Shown: positions 23,682 through 33,090 of the stretch, in pieces | How positions within the stretch are numbered: the stretch's first letter is position 1 | How the letters are laid out: every line of letters starts with the position of its first letter | Origin: Serratia sp. FDAARGOS_506 | GTDB taxonomy: Bacteria > Pseudomonadota > Gammaproteobacteria > Enterobacterales > Enterobacteriaceae | DNA: 64,000 nucleotides | Direction of reading: 5' to 3' | NCBI RefSeq assembly: GCF_003812745.1 | Contig: NZ_CP033831.1 | Location: forward strand, 3,844,001-3,908,000 | The notes under the pieces: generated by a model | What the model was told of the DNA's origin: nothing | The model's database searches: none | Seen by the model: the letters and a program-made list of their open reading frames with translations, nothing else | Made by a program: the position numbers and the translations under genes

Positions 23682-25751
23682 ATGATGTTTAAACCCACTT
23701 ATAAAAAGAACGCCGTCACCCGCGCCATTACCACCGCCATGCCGCTGTTCCTGCTGGCCGGCCACGCGGCTCAGGCGCATCAGCACCCTATCGACGCACA
23801 GGTTAATGATGGCGACGTGATCACCGTCACCGCACCGCTCTATTCCCCGCTGACTATCGTCACCTCACCCAAAACCCCGCGCCAGCCGGTACCGGCCAGC
23901 GACGGTTCGGACTACCTGAAAACCATCCCCGGCTTTTCGCAGATCCGCAACGGCGGCACCAACGGCGATCCGGTATTCCGCGGCATGTTCGGTTCGCGGT
24001 TGAAGATCCTCACCGACGGTTCGGAAATGCTGGGCGCCTGCCCATCGCGGATGGACGCGCCGACCTCTTACATCTCGCCGGAAAGCTTCGATCTGTTGAC
24101 CATCACCAAGGGACCGCAGACGGTGCTGTGGGGGCCGGGATCGTCGGCGGGCACGGTGCGTTTCGAGCGTGAACGCCCGCGCTTCGACAAGCCTGGCATC
24201 AAGGGCAACGCCAGCGTGCTGACCGGCTCCAACGGCCGCTGGGACGAGAACATCGACGCCAGCCTCGGCGCTGAACAAGGCTACCTGCGGGTGATGGCCA
24301 ACAAATCCCGATCCAACGACTATCAGGACGGAACCAATACGCGCGTGCCATCGCGCTGGGACAAGTGGAACGGCGATCTGGCGCTCGGCTGGACGCCGGA
24401 CAACGACACGCTGCTGGAAGTGACCATGGGCCGCGGCAACGGCGAAGCGCGCTATGCCGGCCGCAGCATGGACGGTTCGCAGTTCAAGCGCGAAAGCCTG
24501 GGCATGCGGGTGGAAAAATCCAATATCGGCGATGTGCTGGATAAGCTGGAAGCACAGGTCTACTACAACTACGCCAACCACGTGATGGACAACGTCACCC
24601 TGCGCTCACCGGGCAGCGGCGGCATGAGTGGACACGGTGGCCATGGCGGTATGAGCATGGGCGGTCACGGCGGGCACATGATGTCTTCCGGCATGACGAT
24701 GCAACTCGATCGCCGCACCGTCGGCGGCCGCGTGATGGGCACTTGGCAGTGGCAGGACGTGAAGCTTGAAAGCGGCCTGGACACCCAAACCAACACCCAC
24801 CGCAGCATGAGCCGCGGCAGCTGGGAAAAAGACGCTCAGTTCAACAGCTATGGCGCCTTCAGTGAACTGACCTGGTCCACCAGCGATCAGGATAAACTGA
24901 TCGCTGGCGCACGTCTTGACCGCACTCTGGTGGAGAATTTCCGCAGCGGCAGCGACGGGGAGCGTTCAGACACTCTGCCAAGCGGCTTTATGCGTCTTGA
25001 GCATACGCTGGCCGACCTGCCGCTGATGCTGTATGCCGGCGTCGGTTATACCGAGCGCTTCCCGGATTATTGGGAGCTGTTCTCGCCGAAGCTTGGCCCG
25101 AACGGCAGCAAGGATCCGTTCTCCAGCGTCAAGAGCGAAAAAACCACGCAGCTCGACATCGGCGCACAGTACAACGGCAAACGCTTAAACGGCTGGATCT
25201 CCGCTTACGTGGGCCGCGTCGATGATTTCATCCTGTTCAAATACGATCCGCACAACGCGCGTCTCAGCCAGGCCGATAACGTCAACGCCAACATCATGGG
25301 CGGCGAAATGGGCATGGGTTACCAGCTGAGCGAACACTGGAAAACCGATGCCAGCCTGGCCTACTCCTGGGGAAAAAACACCAGCGACGGCCGGCCGTTG
25401 CCGCAGATCCCGCCGCTGGAAGCGCGTCTGGGGCTGACCTATGAGTACGGCGACTGGAGCGGCACCGGCCTGTGGCGTTTGGTCAGCAGCCAAAGCCGCG
25501 TGGCTATCAACGAAGGCAACGTGGTGGGTAAAGACTTTGCCGAAAGCGCCGGCTTCGGCGTGCTCTCCGCCAACGCCGCCTACAAGGTGAATAAAAACGT
25601 CAAGCTGAGCGCCGGTCTGGATAACATCCTGAACAAGACCTACAGCGAGCACCTCAACCTGGCGGGCAACAGCGCCTTCGGGTACTCGGCCAACAGCGCG
25701 GTGAATGAACCGGGCCGCACCCTGTGGGCCAAGGTTAACGTCACCTTCTAA
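23682..25751 (+). CDS. TonB-dependent copper receptor (OprC/NosA family)
   Basis: 689 residues with signal peptide ending AAQA, TonB box DGDVITVTAP, plug domain (IPGFSQIRNGGTNGDPVFRG; GACPSRMDAPTSYI) and a 22-strand barrel ending in a terminal aromatic (VNVTF). The MDAPTSYISPESFD segment is characteristic of the copper-receptor family. An extracellular loop near residues 310-345 is rich in Gly, His and Met, fitting copper capture. AAGGAA precedes two consecutive ATG codons at 23682 and 23685. It moves copper or a copper complex across the outer membrane. Confidence 0.9.
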   Translation: MMFKPTYKKNAVTRAITTAMPLFLLAGHAAQAHQHPIDAQVNDGDVITVTAPLYSPLTIVTSPKTPRQPVPASDGSDYLKTIPGFSQIRNGGTNGDPVFRGMFGSRLKILTDGSEMLGACPSRMDAPTSYISPESFDLLTITKGPQTVLWGPGSSAGTVRFERERPRFDKPGIKGNASVLTGSNGRWDENIDASLGAEQGYLRVMANKSRSNDYQDGTNTRVPSRWDKWNGDLALGWTPDNDTLLEVTMGRGNGEARYAGRSMDGSQFKRESLGMRVEKSNIGDVLDKLEAQVYYNYANHVMDNVTLRSPGSGGMSGHGGHGGMSMGGHGGHMMSSGMTMQLDRRTVGGRVMGTWQWQDVKLESGLDTQTNTHRSMSRGSWEKDAQFNSYGAFSELTWSTSDQDKLIAGARLDRTLVENFRSGSDGERSDTLPSGFMRLEHTLADLPLMLYAGVGYTERFPDYWELFSPKLGPNGSKDPFSSVKSEKTTQLDIGAQYNGKRLNGWISAYVGRVDDFILFKYDPHNARLSQADNVNANIMGGEMGMGYQLSEHWKTDASLAYSWGKNTSDGRPLPQIPPLEARLGLTYEYGDWSGTGLWRLVSSQSRVAINEGNVVGKDFAESAGFGVLSANAAYKVNKNVKLSAGLDNILNKTYSEHLNLAGNSAFGYSANSAVNEPGRTLWAKVNVTF

Positions 25752-25758
25752 ACCGTTC

Positions 25759-25786
25759 ACCGGGCGATGGGCAACCGTCGCCCGGT
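25759..25786 (+). terminator. Hairpin after the copper receptor
   Basis: ACCGGGCGA (25759-25767) pairs with TCGCCCGGT (25778-25786) eight bases past the stop. GC-rich stem, no T-run. Confidence 0.5.
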
Positions 25787-25892
25787 CAGGCGATATACGA
25801 TCCGGTTCTTAGGATATGAGTTTTAAGTTTTTCCCATTCGATTAGGCGGCGATTACTATCATCTTCAGGTTAATCATTGCCCCGGAGGGGAT

Positions 25893-26054
25893 ATGCAAAA
25901 GCTCACTCGTTTTCTGGCCCTGCTCGGCGAGCTGATGATTGAAAAAGCCGAAGACACCGCACCGCAGGCTGCTCAGCCTGACGATCGCGACGATGCGTTG
26001 CCACCGCGCCTCGAACGTGGAGTTCCGCTGGCCGATCGCTTCCTGTTCATGTAA
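25893..26054 (+). CDS. Small 53-residue hypothetical protein
   Basis: ATG at 25893 is preceded by GGAGGGG, a very strong ribosome site. The frame begins MQKLTRFLALLGELMIEKAE, continues with an acidic middle, and ends RLERGVPLADRFLFM. The N-terminal part could form an amphipathic helix. It has no recognised family. It lies convergent to a LysR gene and downstream of the copper receptor, but separated by a hairpin. The strong ribosome site makes translation likely. Confidence 0.55.
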   Translation: MQKLTRFLALLGELMIEKAEDTAPQAAQPDDRDDALPPRLERGVPLADRFLFM

Positions 26055-26086
26055 TTCTCCCATTCTGTTTTATCCGACACGCTCGC

Positions 26087-26980
26087 TCACACTGAACGCA
26101 CGATATGTTCGCGCAGCCACCGGTGAGCGGGATCCCGGTGCGATCGTTCGTGCCACAGCATGGTCATTTCAAAGCCCGGCACCGCCAGCGGCGGCTCGAG
26201 CTGTTGCAATAAAGGCTGGTTGCGCACCAGCCGCTCCGGCAGCATCGCCACCAAATCGGACTGCGTCAGCACCGAGATAACGAACAGAAAATGCGGCACG
26301 GAAAGCACCACGCGCCGCGTCAGCCCCACGTCTGCCAACGCCCTGTCGGTCATGCCATAGAACCCGCCACCGTCCGGCGAGACCATCACCTGCTCCAATT
26401 GGCAAAATTGCGCCGGCGTCAGCCTGGCATGCAGTTTGGGATGGCCGATTCTGCCCACCAGTACATAGCGTTCGCTAAACAGCGTGCGCTGCCGCAGGCC
26501 GGGTGGCGCACCTTCCCGGGTATGAAACGCCAGGTCAATCTCTCCTTGCTCCGCCAGTTTGGCGAGGCGCGCCGGTGCGATTTCAAGCACCGCCAGTCGG
26601 GTGCCGGGCGCCGCCGCGCGCAAACCGTTCAGCGCCGGCAGCACGATGGTGGATTCGCCGTAGTCGAAGGCGGCCACGCGCCAGGTATCGGTCGCCACGG
26701 CGGGATCGAACGGCGTGGCCGGCGTCACCGCCAACTCGAGCGCCGCCAGCGCCTGGCGCAGCGGTTCACGCAGCTGTTCCGCTCTGGCGGTCGGGTGCAT
26801 GCCGCGCGGGCCGGGCAACAGCAGCGGATCGTCAAAGATCGTCCGCAGTTTGGCGAGATGCACGCTGACCGCCGGCTGTGAGAAATTGAGCCGCTGTGCC
26901 GCGCGCGTGACGTTGTGCTCTGCCAGCAGCACGTCGAGCGTCACCAGCAGGTTGAGATCCAGCCGCCTTAAATTATTCAT
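26087..26980 (-). CDS. LysR-family transcriptional regulator
   Basis: 297 residues. HTH DVLLAEHNVTRAAQRLNFSQ and SVHLAKLRTIFDDPLLLPGPRG are typical of the NodD/LinR-like LysR subgroup. It is divergent from the NAD(P)H oxidoreductase gene 84 bp away and is the obvious regulator candidate for it. Effector unknown. Confidence 0.9.
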   Translation of the reverse strand: MNNLRRLDLNLLVTLDVLLAEHNVTRAAQRLNFSQPAVSVHLAKLRTIFDDPLLLPGPRGMHPTARAEQLREPLRQALAALELAVTPATPFDPAVATDTWRVAAFDYGESTIVLPALNGLRAAAPGTRLAVLEIAPARLAKLAEQGEIDLAFHTREGAPPGLRQRTLFSERYVLVGRIGHPKLHARLTPAQFCQLEQVMVSPDGGGFYGMTDRALADVGLTRRVVLSVPHFLFVISVLTQSDLVAMLPERLVRNQPLLQQLEPPLAVPGFEMTMLWHERSHRDPAHRWLREHIVRSV

Positions 26981-27064
26981 AGTTATACCTGGGATAGCGG
27001 TAATTCATTTCTAATATACCGACTAACGCCCTAACCTGCAGCTCTCACACCAAGGAGATCTGTT

Positions 27065-27841
27065 ATGAATGTGCTGATTGTTTACGCCCACCCGGAGCCG
27101 CTGTCGCTGACCGGCTCACTGAAAAATTTCGCCGTTGAGCGCCTGACGCAGGCCGGTCATCAGGTACAGGTGTCCGACCTGTACGCCATGCAGTGGAAAG
27201 CAACGCTCGACGCCGACGACAGCGTGGAAGGCCCGGCAACAGCCCGTTTCGATCCCTCGCAGGATTCGAAGCGCGCGTTCGCCAACGGCATGCAGAGCGC
27301 CGATATCGAACGGGAGCAGCAAAAGCTGCGCTGGGCAGATGCGGTGCTGCTGCAGTTTCCGCTGTGGTGGTTCTCGATGCCGGCGATCCTCAAAGGCTGG
27401 GTGGAGCGTGTGTATGCCTGCGGCTTTGGTTACGGCGTGGGTGAACATTCCGATACCCATTGGGGCGACCGCTACGGCGAGGGTACGCTGGCGGGCAAAC
27501 GGGCGATGCTGATCGTCACCGCCGGCGGCTGGGAATCTCATTACGTCCCGCGCGGCATCAACGGGCCGATCGACGATATCCTCTTCCCGATCCAGCACGG
27601 CATGCTGCACTACCCAGGCTTCGAGGTGCTGCCGCCGTTTGTCACCTACCGCGCCGGTAAAACCGATGAGGCACGCTTTGCCGCCCTGTGCGAGCAGCTC
27701 GGGCAGCGGCTGGATAATCTGTGGGACGCCGAGCCGATCCGCTTCCGGCGGCAGAACGCCGGTGACTATCTGATCCCGCAGCTGACGCTGAAAGCGCATC
27801 TCGCGCCGGGGCAAGACGGTTTCGGCGTTCACATCGAGTAG
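27065..27841 (+). CDS. NAD(P)H oxidoreductase, flavodoxin-like fold (MdaB/NQO-like)
   Basis: 258 residues. VLIVYAHPEPLSLTGSL is the FMN/FAD phosphate loop of the NQO1/flavodoxin_2 family, FPLWWFSMPAILKGWVERV is the conserved core helix, and TAGGWESHYVPRGINGP contributes to the active site. It is longer than KefF-type proteins, resembling quinone reductases active on electrophiles. AAGGAG lies eight bases before the ATG. LysR-type control by the divergent gene is likely. Confidence 0.88.
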   Translation: MNVLIVYAHPEPLSLTGSLKNFAVERLTQAGHQVQVSDLYAMQWKATLDADDSVEGPATARFDPSQDSKRAFANGMQSADIEREQQKLRWADAVLLQFPLWWFSMPAILKGWVERVYACGFGYGVGEHSDTHWGDRYGEGTLAGKRAMLIVTAGGWESHYVPRGINGPIDDILFPIQHGMLHYPGFEVLPPFVTYRAGKTDEARFAALCEQLGQRLDNLWDAEPIRFRRQNAGDYLIPQLTLKAHLAPGQDGFGVHIE

Positions 27842-27878
27842 CCGGATACGCACCCCCTTGCGCATCCGGGGCATATCG

Positions 27879-28433
27879 TTAATTCAGGGCGGCGAGGAAT
27901 GCCTGGTAGCCTTGCGCGCTGCGATCCAATTCGTGGGATTGCAGCGGCTCCACCGCCCCGTCCGAAGCGGCCTCCTTGCCGTAAAAGGCGAAGAACGAGG
28001 CATAGTCGGCCCGCACGTAACCGGCGGTTATTTCAAACGGCCGGAAGATTTCCTCCAGCGAGTAACGATAGCGCCCGTCGTGCGCATAATCCTCTGCGCG
28101 CACCCCCGCCGTGACCGCCAGCGCCAGCTTCTTGTTTTGCATCTTGTAGCCGCTGCGGGAACCGTAGGCCCAGCCGTAGGTGAGCACGTCGTCCAGCCAT
28201 TTTTTCAGCAGCGGCGGGCTGCTGAACCAAAAAATCGGGAACTGCAGCACGATGTTGTCATGGGCTTCAATCAGCCGCTGCTCTTGAGCGACGTCGATCT
28301 GCCAGTCCGGATAGGCCTGATGCAATTCGTGCACGGTATACCGCTCAGGATAGCGCCGCAGTTCCTCCAGCCAGCGTTTATTGACCACTGAGTTCGCCAT
28401 GTCGGGATGGGTCACCACCACCAAGGTTTTCAT
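27879..28433 (-). CDS. NAD(P)H-dependent oxidoreductase (KefF/YwrO-like)
   Basis: 184 residues, flavodoxin_2 fold: LVVVTHPDMANSVVNKRWLE loop, LQFPIFWFSSPPLLKKWLDD core, and a C-terminal YQAFLAALN. Its size fits modulator-of-drug-activity or KefF-like quinone reductases. It is divergent from an HxlR regulator 104 bp away, a common pairing in redox-stress responses. It is convergent with the larger relative at 27065, so the two flavoproteins are neighbours but separately regulated. Confidence 0.88.
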   Translation of the reverse strand: MKTLVVVTHPDMANSVVNKRWLEELRRYPERYTVHELHQAYPDWQIDVAQEQRLIEAHDNIVLQFPIFWFSSPPLLKKWLDDVLTYGWAYGSRSGYKMQNKKLALAVTAGVRAEDYAHDGRYRYSLEEIFRPFEITAGYVRADYASFFAFYGKEAASDGAVEPLQSHELDRSAQGYQAFLAALN

Positions 28434-28537
28434 ATCGATTTCTCCAGTCAGGTGTCTACCGGCGCATCATAGGTTATGCTGAAACAATGTAAAATACGCA
28501 CACTCGCGACACATACTTACCCTGGAGAAAGTACCAA

Positions 28538-28897
28538 ATGACCGCCGAATCCCACTGCAGCCCAACGGGCATCAGCCTCGAAGACACCGGCTATGGCTAT
28601 ACGCTGTCGGTTCTCAACGGCAAATATAAAATGATTATTCTCTACTGGCTGGCGCTGTATAAGCCGGTATTACGGTTCAACGAGCTGCAGCGCTGTATCG
28701 GCACCATTTCGTACAAAACGCTGAGTTCGACGCTCAAAGAGCTGGAAAAAGATCGCCTGGTGGTGAGAAAGGAGTATCCGCAGATCCCACCCAAGGTGGA
28801 GTACAGCCTGTCCGAGCGCGGGCGTTCGCTGATCCCGGTAATCGACATGATGTGTGACTGGGGGGAGCAGCACCGGCCGGAACAGCCGGTGCCGTGA
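28538..28897 (+). CDS. HxlR-family regulator
   Basis: 119 residues, a single winged HTH: LNGKYKMIILYWLALYKPVLRFNELQR, ISYKTLSSTLKELEKDRLV and the wing EYPQIPPKVEYSLSERG. HxlR proteins respond to electrophiles or oxidants, often through a cysteine; C8 and C48 are near the expected places. It is divergent from the KefF/YwrO-like oxidoreductase, probably its target. GGAGAAAG lies before the ATG. Confidence 0.9.
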   Translation: MTAESHCSPTGISLEDTGYGYTLSVLNGKYKMIILYWLALYKPVLRFNELQRCIGTISYKTLSSTLKELEKDRLVVRKEYPQIPPKVEYSLSERGRSLIPVIDMMCDWGEQHRPEQPVP

Positions 28898-28938
28898 GGG
28901 GGTTATGGGCGGCCAACGCCCCGCTTTTCTCGCCGCGT

Positions 28939-29559
28939 TTACTCCTGCTTCAGCTCCCGCAGATGTTTGTACACCGTGGCGCGCCCCATCGACAGTACGT
29001 TGGCGATGTAATCCGCCGCGCTTTTGGCCTTGAATGCCCCCTGATGATAGAGGTCGCTGACCAGCCGCCGTTTCTGTTCACGGCTTAGCGCTCCGAGCGC
29101 GGCGTTTTCGCGCCGCAGCCAATCGTGCAGGAAGGTGTTGATCTTCTCCTGCCAGTCATCTTTGAACAGCTCTTGCGGCTGTGGCTGTAGCCGGGTGACC
29201 GACAGAAACATGTCCAGCGCGTTGCGGGCGTCCTCGAACATCGCGGTGCTCAGGTTGATGCACAGTAAATAGCTGGGCTTGCCCTGCTCGTCGCGGGCGG
29301 CGATGCTCACCGAGCGCATCTTTTTGCCGTCCCAGTTCAGCTTCTCATAGGGGCCGGTCACACCGGCGCCGCCATCGAGCTCGAAGTCCTCCAGCCCGGC
29401 GTCGTCGCCCGGTTTGCGCTTCGACAGGTTGTTCGCCAGATAGGCAATCTTGTTGGTGGCCAGATCGTGGATCACCACTTCTGCATTCGGGAAAAACAGC
29501 GCCGCGATGCCGTCGGCGACCGAGCGCAAAAGTTCGAGTTGAGAAGAAGAGTTCGGCAC
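28939..29559 (-). CDS. YheO/DauR-type PAS-HTH regulator
   Basis: 206 residues. An N-terminal YheO-like PAS domain (about 10-120; FFPNAEVVIHDLATNKIAYL) is followed by an HTH_22 domain near the C terminus (GAFKAKSAADYIANVLSMGR). DauR, which controls D-arginine use in Pseudomonas, belongs to this family. The next upstream gene on the same strand is a CycA-like amino acid permease, so control of amino acid uptake is plausible but not shown. Confidence 0.87.
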   Translation of the reverse strand: MPNSSSQLELLRSVADGIAALFFPNAEVVIHDLATNKIAYLANNLSKRKPGDDAGLEDFELDGGAGVTGPYEKLNWDGKKMRSVSIAARDEQGKPSYLLCINLSTAMFEDARNALDMFLSVTRLQPQPQELFKDDWQEKINTFLHDWLRRENAALGALSREQKRRLVSDLYHQGAFKAKSAADYIANVLSMGRATVYKHLRELKQE

Positions 29560-29619
29560 GCTGGGGTGTCTCCGTATAGCCCGGTTTGGTTTGCTGTTCA
29601 GCCGCTTAGCATACCGCAG

Positions 29620-29651
29620 TTGCCGCCGCTTGCCGAGTGGAGCGGCGGCAA
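29620..29651. terminator. Stem-loop after the CycA-like permease
   Basis: TTGCCGCCGCT (29620-29630) pairs perfectly with AGCGGCGGCAA (29641-29651) over a 10-base loop. Very stable, but without a T-run on either strand. Confidence 0.5.
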
Positions 29652-29670
29652 GCGGCGCAGGATGCGCCGG

Positions 29671-31128
29671 TTATTCCGCCTCGGTGCCACGCTGATAAAA
29701 CACGTAGCTCTCGCGCGTCACGCTGTCGCGGACCCGATAGCGCCAGATCAGGCCGAGCGTGGTAAACCACAGCGGCATGCTGCACAGCGCGATCAGCGTA
29801 TCGCGATCGAACACCATCAGCACCAACGTAAAGGCGAAGAATGCCAACGTCAGCCAGGCCATCGCGATCCCGCCCGGCATTTTGAAGTTGGAATCGGCGT
29901 GCAAATCCGGCCGCTTCTGGCGATACACCAGGTAGGCGACCAAAATCATGCCCCAGCTGTAAACCACCAGGATCGCCGCCACGGTTGAGACGATGGTGAA
30001 CAGCGTCATCACGTTCGGCACCAGCACCAGCAGCAAGGTGCCGGCCACCATGCAGAAGCAGGAAAACAGCAGGCTGCGGATAGGAATGGCCGTGGTGCGA
30101 GAAAGAATGCGGAACTGGCCGTGGGCGTGCTTTTCCATCGACAGACTGTACAGCATGCGGGTGCTGGAATAGACGCCGCTGTTGGCCGAAGACATCGCCG
30201 AGGTCAGCACCACGAAGTTGATCACCGCGGCGGCGGCCGGCAGCCCCGCCCGATCGAACAGCATTACGAACGGGCTGCTGTCCGGCGAGATGTGGCTCCA
30301 CGAGGTGACGGCGATAATGGTCAGCATCGAACACACGTAGAAGACGATGATGCGCGCCGGGATCACGTTGATCGCCTTCGGCAGCACCTTCTCGGGGTTT
30401 TTGGTCTCTGCCGACATCGTGCCCAACAGTTCGATGCCGGTACAGGAGAAAATGGCGATCTGGAAACCGGCGAAGAAGCCGAAGATGCCGTGCGGCATGA
30501 AAATGGCGGGATCGATGACGTTATGCAGTGAAGCGGTCACGCCGTCCGGCGAAGTCCAGCCGCTGAACACCATCCAGGCGCCGGTGGCGATCAGCGCGAC
30601 AATCGCCACCACTTTGATCATCGCAAACCAGAACTCGGCTTCGCCGAACATCTTGACCGACAGCATGTTGAACAGGCATAGAAAGCCCAACGTCAGCAGC
30701 GCCGGCAGCCAGGGCGAGACGTTGGGCAGCCAATACTGCACGTAGCCGCCGCACACCACCACGTCGGCAATGCAGGTAACGACCCAGCTCAGCCAATAGG
30801 ACCAGCCAAGAAAAAAGCTGGCGCGCGGCCCCAGGTATTCGGAGACGAAATCGGCGAACGAGCGGTAATCGAGCCGCGTGAGCAGCAGTTCCCCCATCGC
30901 CCTCATGACCATGAACATGAAAAAGCCGACGATGGCGTAAGTCAGTACGATGGAGGTGCCCGACAGCGCGATGGTCTTGCCGGAGCCCATAAACAGCCCG
31001 GTGCCGATGGCGCCGCCGATCGAAATCAGTTGAATATGGCGCGCGTTCAGCCCGCGTTGCAGGGTTTGGGCACAGTTTGGCCCCCCGGCTGAACCTGGGT
31101 TCAGCCGATCGCAGTGATTTTTTGTCAT
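29671..31128 (-). CDS. Amino acid permease, AAT family (CycA-like)
   Basis: 485 residues and about 12 membrane segments. LNARHIQLISIGGAIGTGLFMGSGKTI and VKMFGEAEFWFAMIKVVAIV closely follow E. coli CycA (D-serine/D-alanine/glycine:H+ symport), as do INFVVLTSAMSSANSGVYSSTR and YKMP-like FKMPGGI. A D-amino acid/glycine substrate is therefore the best guess, although other APC substrates are possible. It is divergent from the glutamate dehydrogenase gene across a 619-bp gap. Confidence 0.85.
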   Translation of the reverse strand: MTKNHCDRLNPGSAGGPNCAQTLQRGLNARHIQLISIGGAIGTGLFMGSGKTIALSGTSIVLTYAIVGFFMFMVMRAMGELLLTRLDYRSFADFVSEYLGPRASFFLGWSYWLSWVVTCIADVVVCGGYVQYWLPNVSPWLPALLTLGFLCLFNMLSVKMFGEAEFWFAMIKVVAIVALIATGAWMVFSGWTSPDGVTASLHNVIDPAIFMPHGIFGFFAGFQIAIFSCTGIELLGTMSAETKNPEKVLPKAINVIPARIIVFYVCSMLTIIAVTSWSHISPDSSPFVMLFDRAGLPAAAAVINFVVLTSAMSSANSGVYSSTRMLYSLSMEKHAHGQFRILSRTTAIPIRSLLFSCFCMVAGTLLLVLVPNVMTLFTIVSTVAAILVVYSWGMILVAYLVYRQKRPDLHADSNFKMPGGIAMAWLTLAFFAFTLVLMVFDRDTLIALCSMPLWFTTLGLIWRYRVRDSVTRESYVFYQRGTEAE

Positions 31129-31268
31129 GGTGTTACCTGTCCGTCATTAAGGCGATTAAGCAACCGTTGTGCGGCTGCAGCAGGAGTGAAACGCCCGTGG
31201 GCGCTCTAACCGGCAAAAAAATTGAGACCAAAAGCCGCCCGCCCCGTTGTGACAGGGAGGTAATAATA

Positions 31269-31295
31269 ATGGGTACCGAGAAAATGCTCTCGTGA
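31269..31295 (+). CDS. Possible leader peptide MGTEKMLS
   Basis: ATG at 31269 is preceded by AGGGAGG (31254-31260) with ideal spacing, and the frame closes after eight codons at TGA 31293-31295. It precedes the dehydrogenase by 450 bp, longer than usual for attenuation, and no attenuator hairpin is obvious. It may be a regulatory mini-ORF or chance. Confidence 0.25.
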   Translation: MGTEKMLS

Positions 31296-31533
31296 GCCGT
31301 CGTATCGCCCACGGTTGGCGTACTAAGCCTGAGCGTGGTGGGTAAATGCTACAATATCAAATGGTTATGCTTTCCCTTGTGCAACAAAAAAACGACGCCG
31401 GAGCCGTTTTAACATTAATTTAACTCTGGCGAGGGGAAATGCCATTGTCAACATGGCAGTTAAATAAAATGAAACTTTTTGATCACATTCAAGCTTCTGA
31501 AAAATAGATAAAAAGGGTTTTTATGCGATTTAT

Positions 31534-31550
31534 ATGCATAAATTATGCAT
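31534..31550. promoter_or_regulatory. Perfect palindrome upstream of glutamate dehydrogenase
   Basis: ATGCATAA-A-TTATGCAT has perfect 8-bp arms and one central base, about 200 bp before the dehydrogenase start. It looks like an operator for a dimeric regulator. The regulator is not identified. Confidence 0.4.
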
Positions 31551-31747
31551 GTACCCACTCGCCGCCGACGAAAAGTAATTAACTATTCATTTATCGGCCG
31601 GCGGGCGGCGAAAAACCGTCCGCTGGCCCGATGAGAGGGGGGCTAACAACCGGCATAATTAGTGGTAAATTTAGCGTCGCAAAGTGTTATGCGCTTGCTA
31701 ATCCACGGTTAAACGAAATAAATACCTCTAATATATAAAGGTTGGTT

Positions 31748-33022
31748 ATGGAAAAGCTATCCTACGCTTCAGACAGCAGCACCACCGCTTGGGCTACATA
31801 TCTGCAACAAATCGATCGCGTCGCCCCTTACCTCGGCGAGCTGTCACGCTGGGTTGATACGCTGCGTCACCCTAAGCGCGCTTTGATTGTTGATATCCCG
31901 CTGCAGATGGACGATGGCACCATCCGTCACTTCGAAGGTTTCCGCGTACAGCACAACCTGTCGCGTGGGCCGGGCAAAGGCGGTATCCGCTTCCACCCTG
32001 ACGTCGATCTGAACGAAGTGATGGCCCTGTCCGCCTGGATGACCATCAAGTGTGCCGCAGTCAACCTGCCGTACGGCGGCGCCAAGGGCGGCATCCGCGT
32101 CGACCCGTTCAAACTGTCTGAAGGTGAACTGGAGCGACTGACCCGCCGCTACACCAGCGAAATCGGCTTCATCATCGGGCCACAGAAAGACATCCCTGCG
32201 CCGGACGTCGGCACTAACGCCAAAGTGATGGCCTGGATGATGGACACCTACTCCATGAACCACGGCACTACCATCACCGGCGTGGTCACCGGCAAACCAA
32301 TCCACCTCGGCGGCTCCCTGGGCCGTGAGAAAGCGACCGGCCGTGGCGTGTTCGTCACCGGCAGCGAAGTGGCCAAGCGTCTGGGCGTGCAGATCGAAGG
32401 CGCCAAAGTGGCGGTACAAGGCTTCGGTAACGTGGGCAGCGAAGCGGCTCGCCTGTTCGTTGGCGTCGGCGCGCGCGTCGTCACCATCCAGGACCACTCC
32501 GCCACCCTGTTCAACGCCAACGGCATTGACCTGACCGCGCTGACTGAATACCAGGCCAAGCACAAGCAGATCGCCGGCTTCCCTGGCGCCAGCGAGATCG
32601 AAAGCGAAGCGTTCTGGTCGGTTGACATGGACATCCTGATCCCAGCGGCGCTGGAAGGCCAAATCACCCGTCAGCGCGCCGAAATCCTCAGCGCCAAGCT
32701 GGTGCTGGAAGGCGCTAACGGCCCTACCTTCCCGGATGCGGACGACATTCTGCGTTCTCGTAACATCACCGTGGTCCCGGACGTTATCTGTAACGCCGGC
32801 GGTGTAACGGTCAGTTACTTCGAGTGGGTGCAGGACATGGCGAGCTACTTCTGGAGCGAGTCCGAGATCAACGAGCGTATGGACAAGATCATGACCGACG
32901 CGATGGTCCACGTCTGGAACAAGGCCGCTGAGAAAGAGTGCAGCCTGCGCACCGCCGCTTACATCGTGGCCTGTGAGCGCATCCTGACCGCACGTAAAGA
33001 GCGCGGCATCTACCCTGGCTGA
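31748..33022 (+). CDS. Glutamate dehydrogenase (Glu/Leu/Phe/Val family)
   Basis: 424 residues from ATG 31748, with AAAGG seven bases upstream. Catalytic lysine motifs [11 protein letters not shown] and [13 protein letters not shown] are intact, and the NAD(P) domain follows ([17 protein letters not shown]). Length fits the shorter hexameric glutamate dehydrogenases rather than the E. coli GdhA subgroup. It interconverts glutamate with 2-oxoglutarate and ammonia in the cytoplasm. Strong ribosome codon bias and tandem terminators suggest high expression. Confidence 0.92.
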   Translation: MEKLSYASDSSTTAWATYLQQIDRVAPYLGELSRWVDTLRHPKRALIVDIPLQMDDGTIRHFEGFRVQHNLSRGPGKGGIRFHPDVDLNEVMALSAWMTIKCAAVNLPYGGAKGGIRVDPFKLSEGELERLTRRYTSEIGFIIGPQKDIPAPDVGTNAKVMAWMMDTYSMNHGTTITGVVTGKPIHLGGSLGREKATGRGVFVTGSEVAKRLGVQIEGAKVAVQGFGNVGSEAARLFVGVGARVVTIQDHSATLFNANGIDLTALTEYQAKHKQIAGFPGASEIESEAFWSVDMDILIPAALEGQITRQRAEILSAKLVLEGANGPTFPDADDILRSRNITVVPDVICNAGGVTVSYFEWVQDMASYFWSESEINERMDKIMTDAMVHVWNKAAEKECSLRTAAYIVACERILTARKERGIYPG

Positions 33023-33035
33023 TGCCGGCTTATTT

Positions 33036-33051
33036 GGCCCGCGAGCGGGCC
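33036..33051 (+). terminator. First hairpin after glutamate dehydrogenase
   Basis: GGCCCGC-GA-GCGGGCC followed by ATTTTAT. Short loop and T-rich tail support termination. Confidence 0.6.
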
Positions 33052-33060
33052 ATTTTATCA

Positions 33061-33081
33061 GGGGGCGAAAGCCCCCTTTTT
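33061..33081 (+). terminator. Intrinsic terminator of glutamate dehydrogenase
   Basis: GGGGGC-GAAA-GCCCCC followed directly by TTTTT. The stable GNRA tetraloop hairpin is a textbook intrinsic terminator and stands 38 bases past the stop. Confidence 0.9.
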
Positions 33082-33090
33082 CGTTTTCAC

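Larger units (their letters stand above)
31129..31747. other. Long intergenic region before glutamate dehydrogenase
   Basis: The 619-bp gap is AT-rich in its right half. It contains an eight-codon ORF with an excellent ribosome site (31269-31295) and a perfect 17-bp palindrome (31534-31550). It probably holds both divergent promoters. No RNA family was recognised. Confidence 0.5.
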
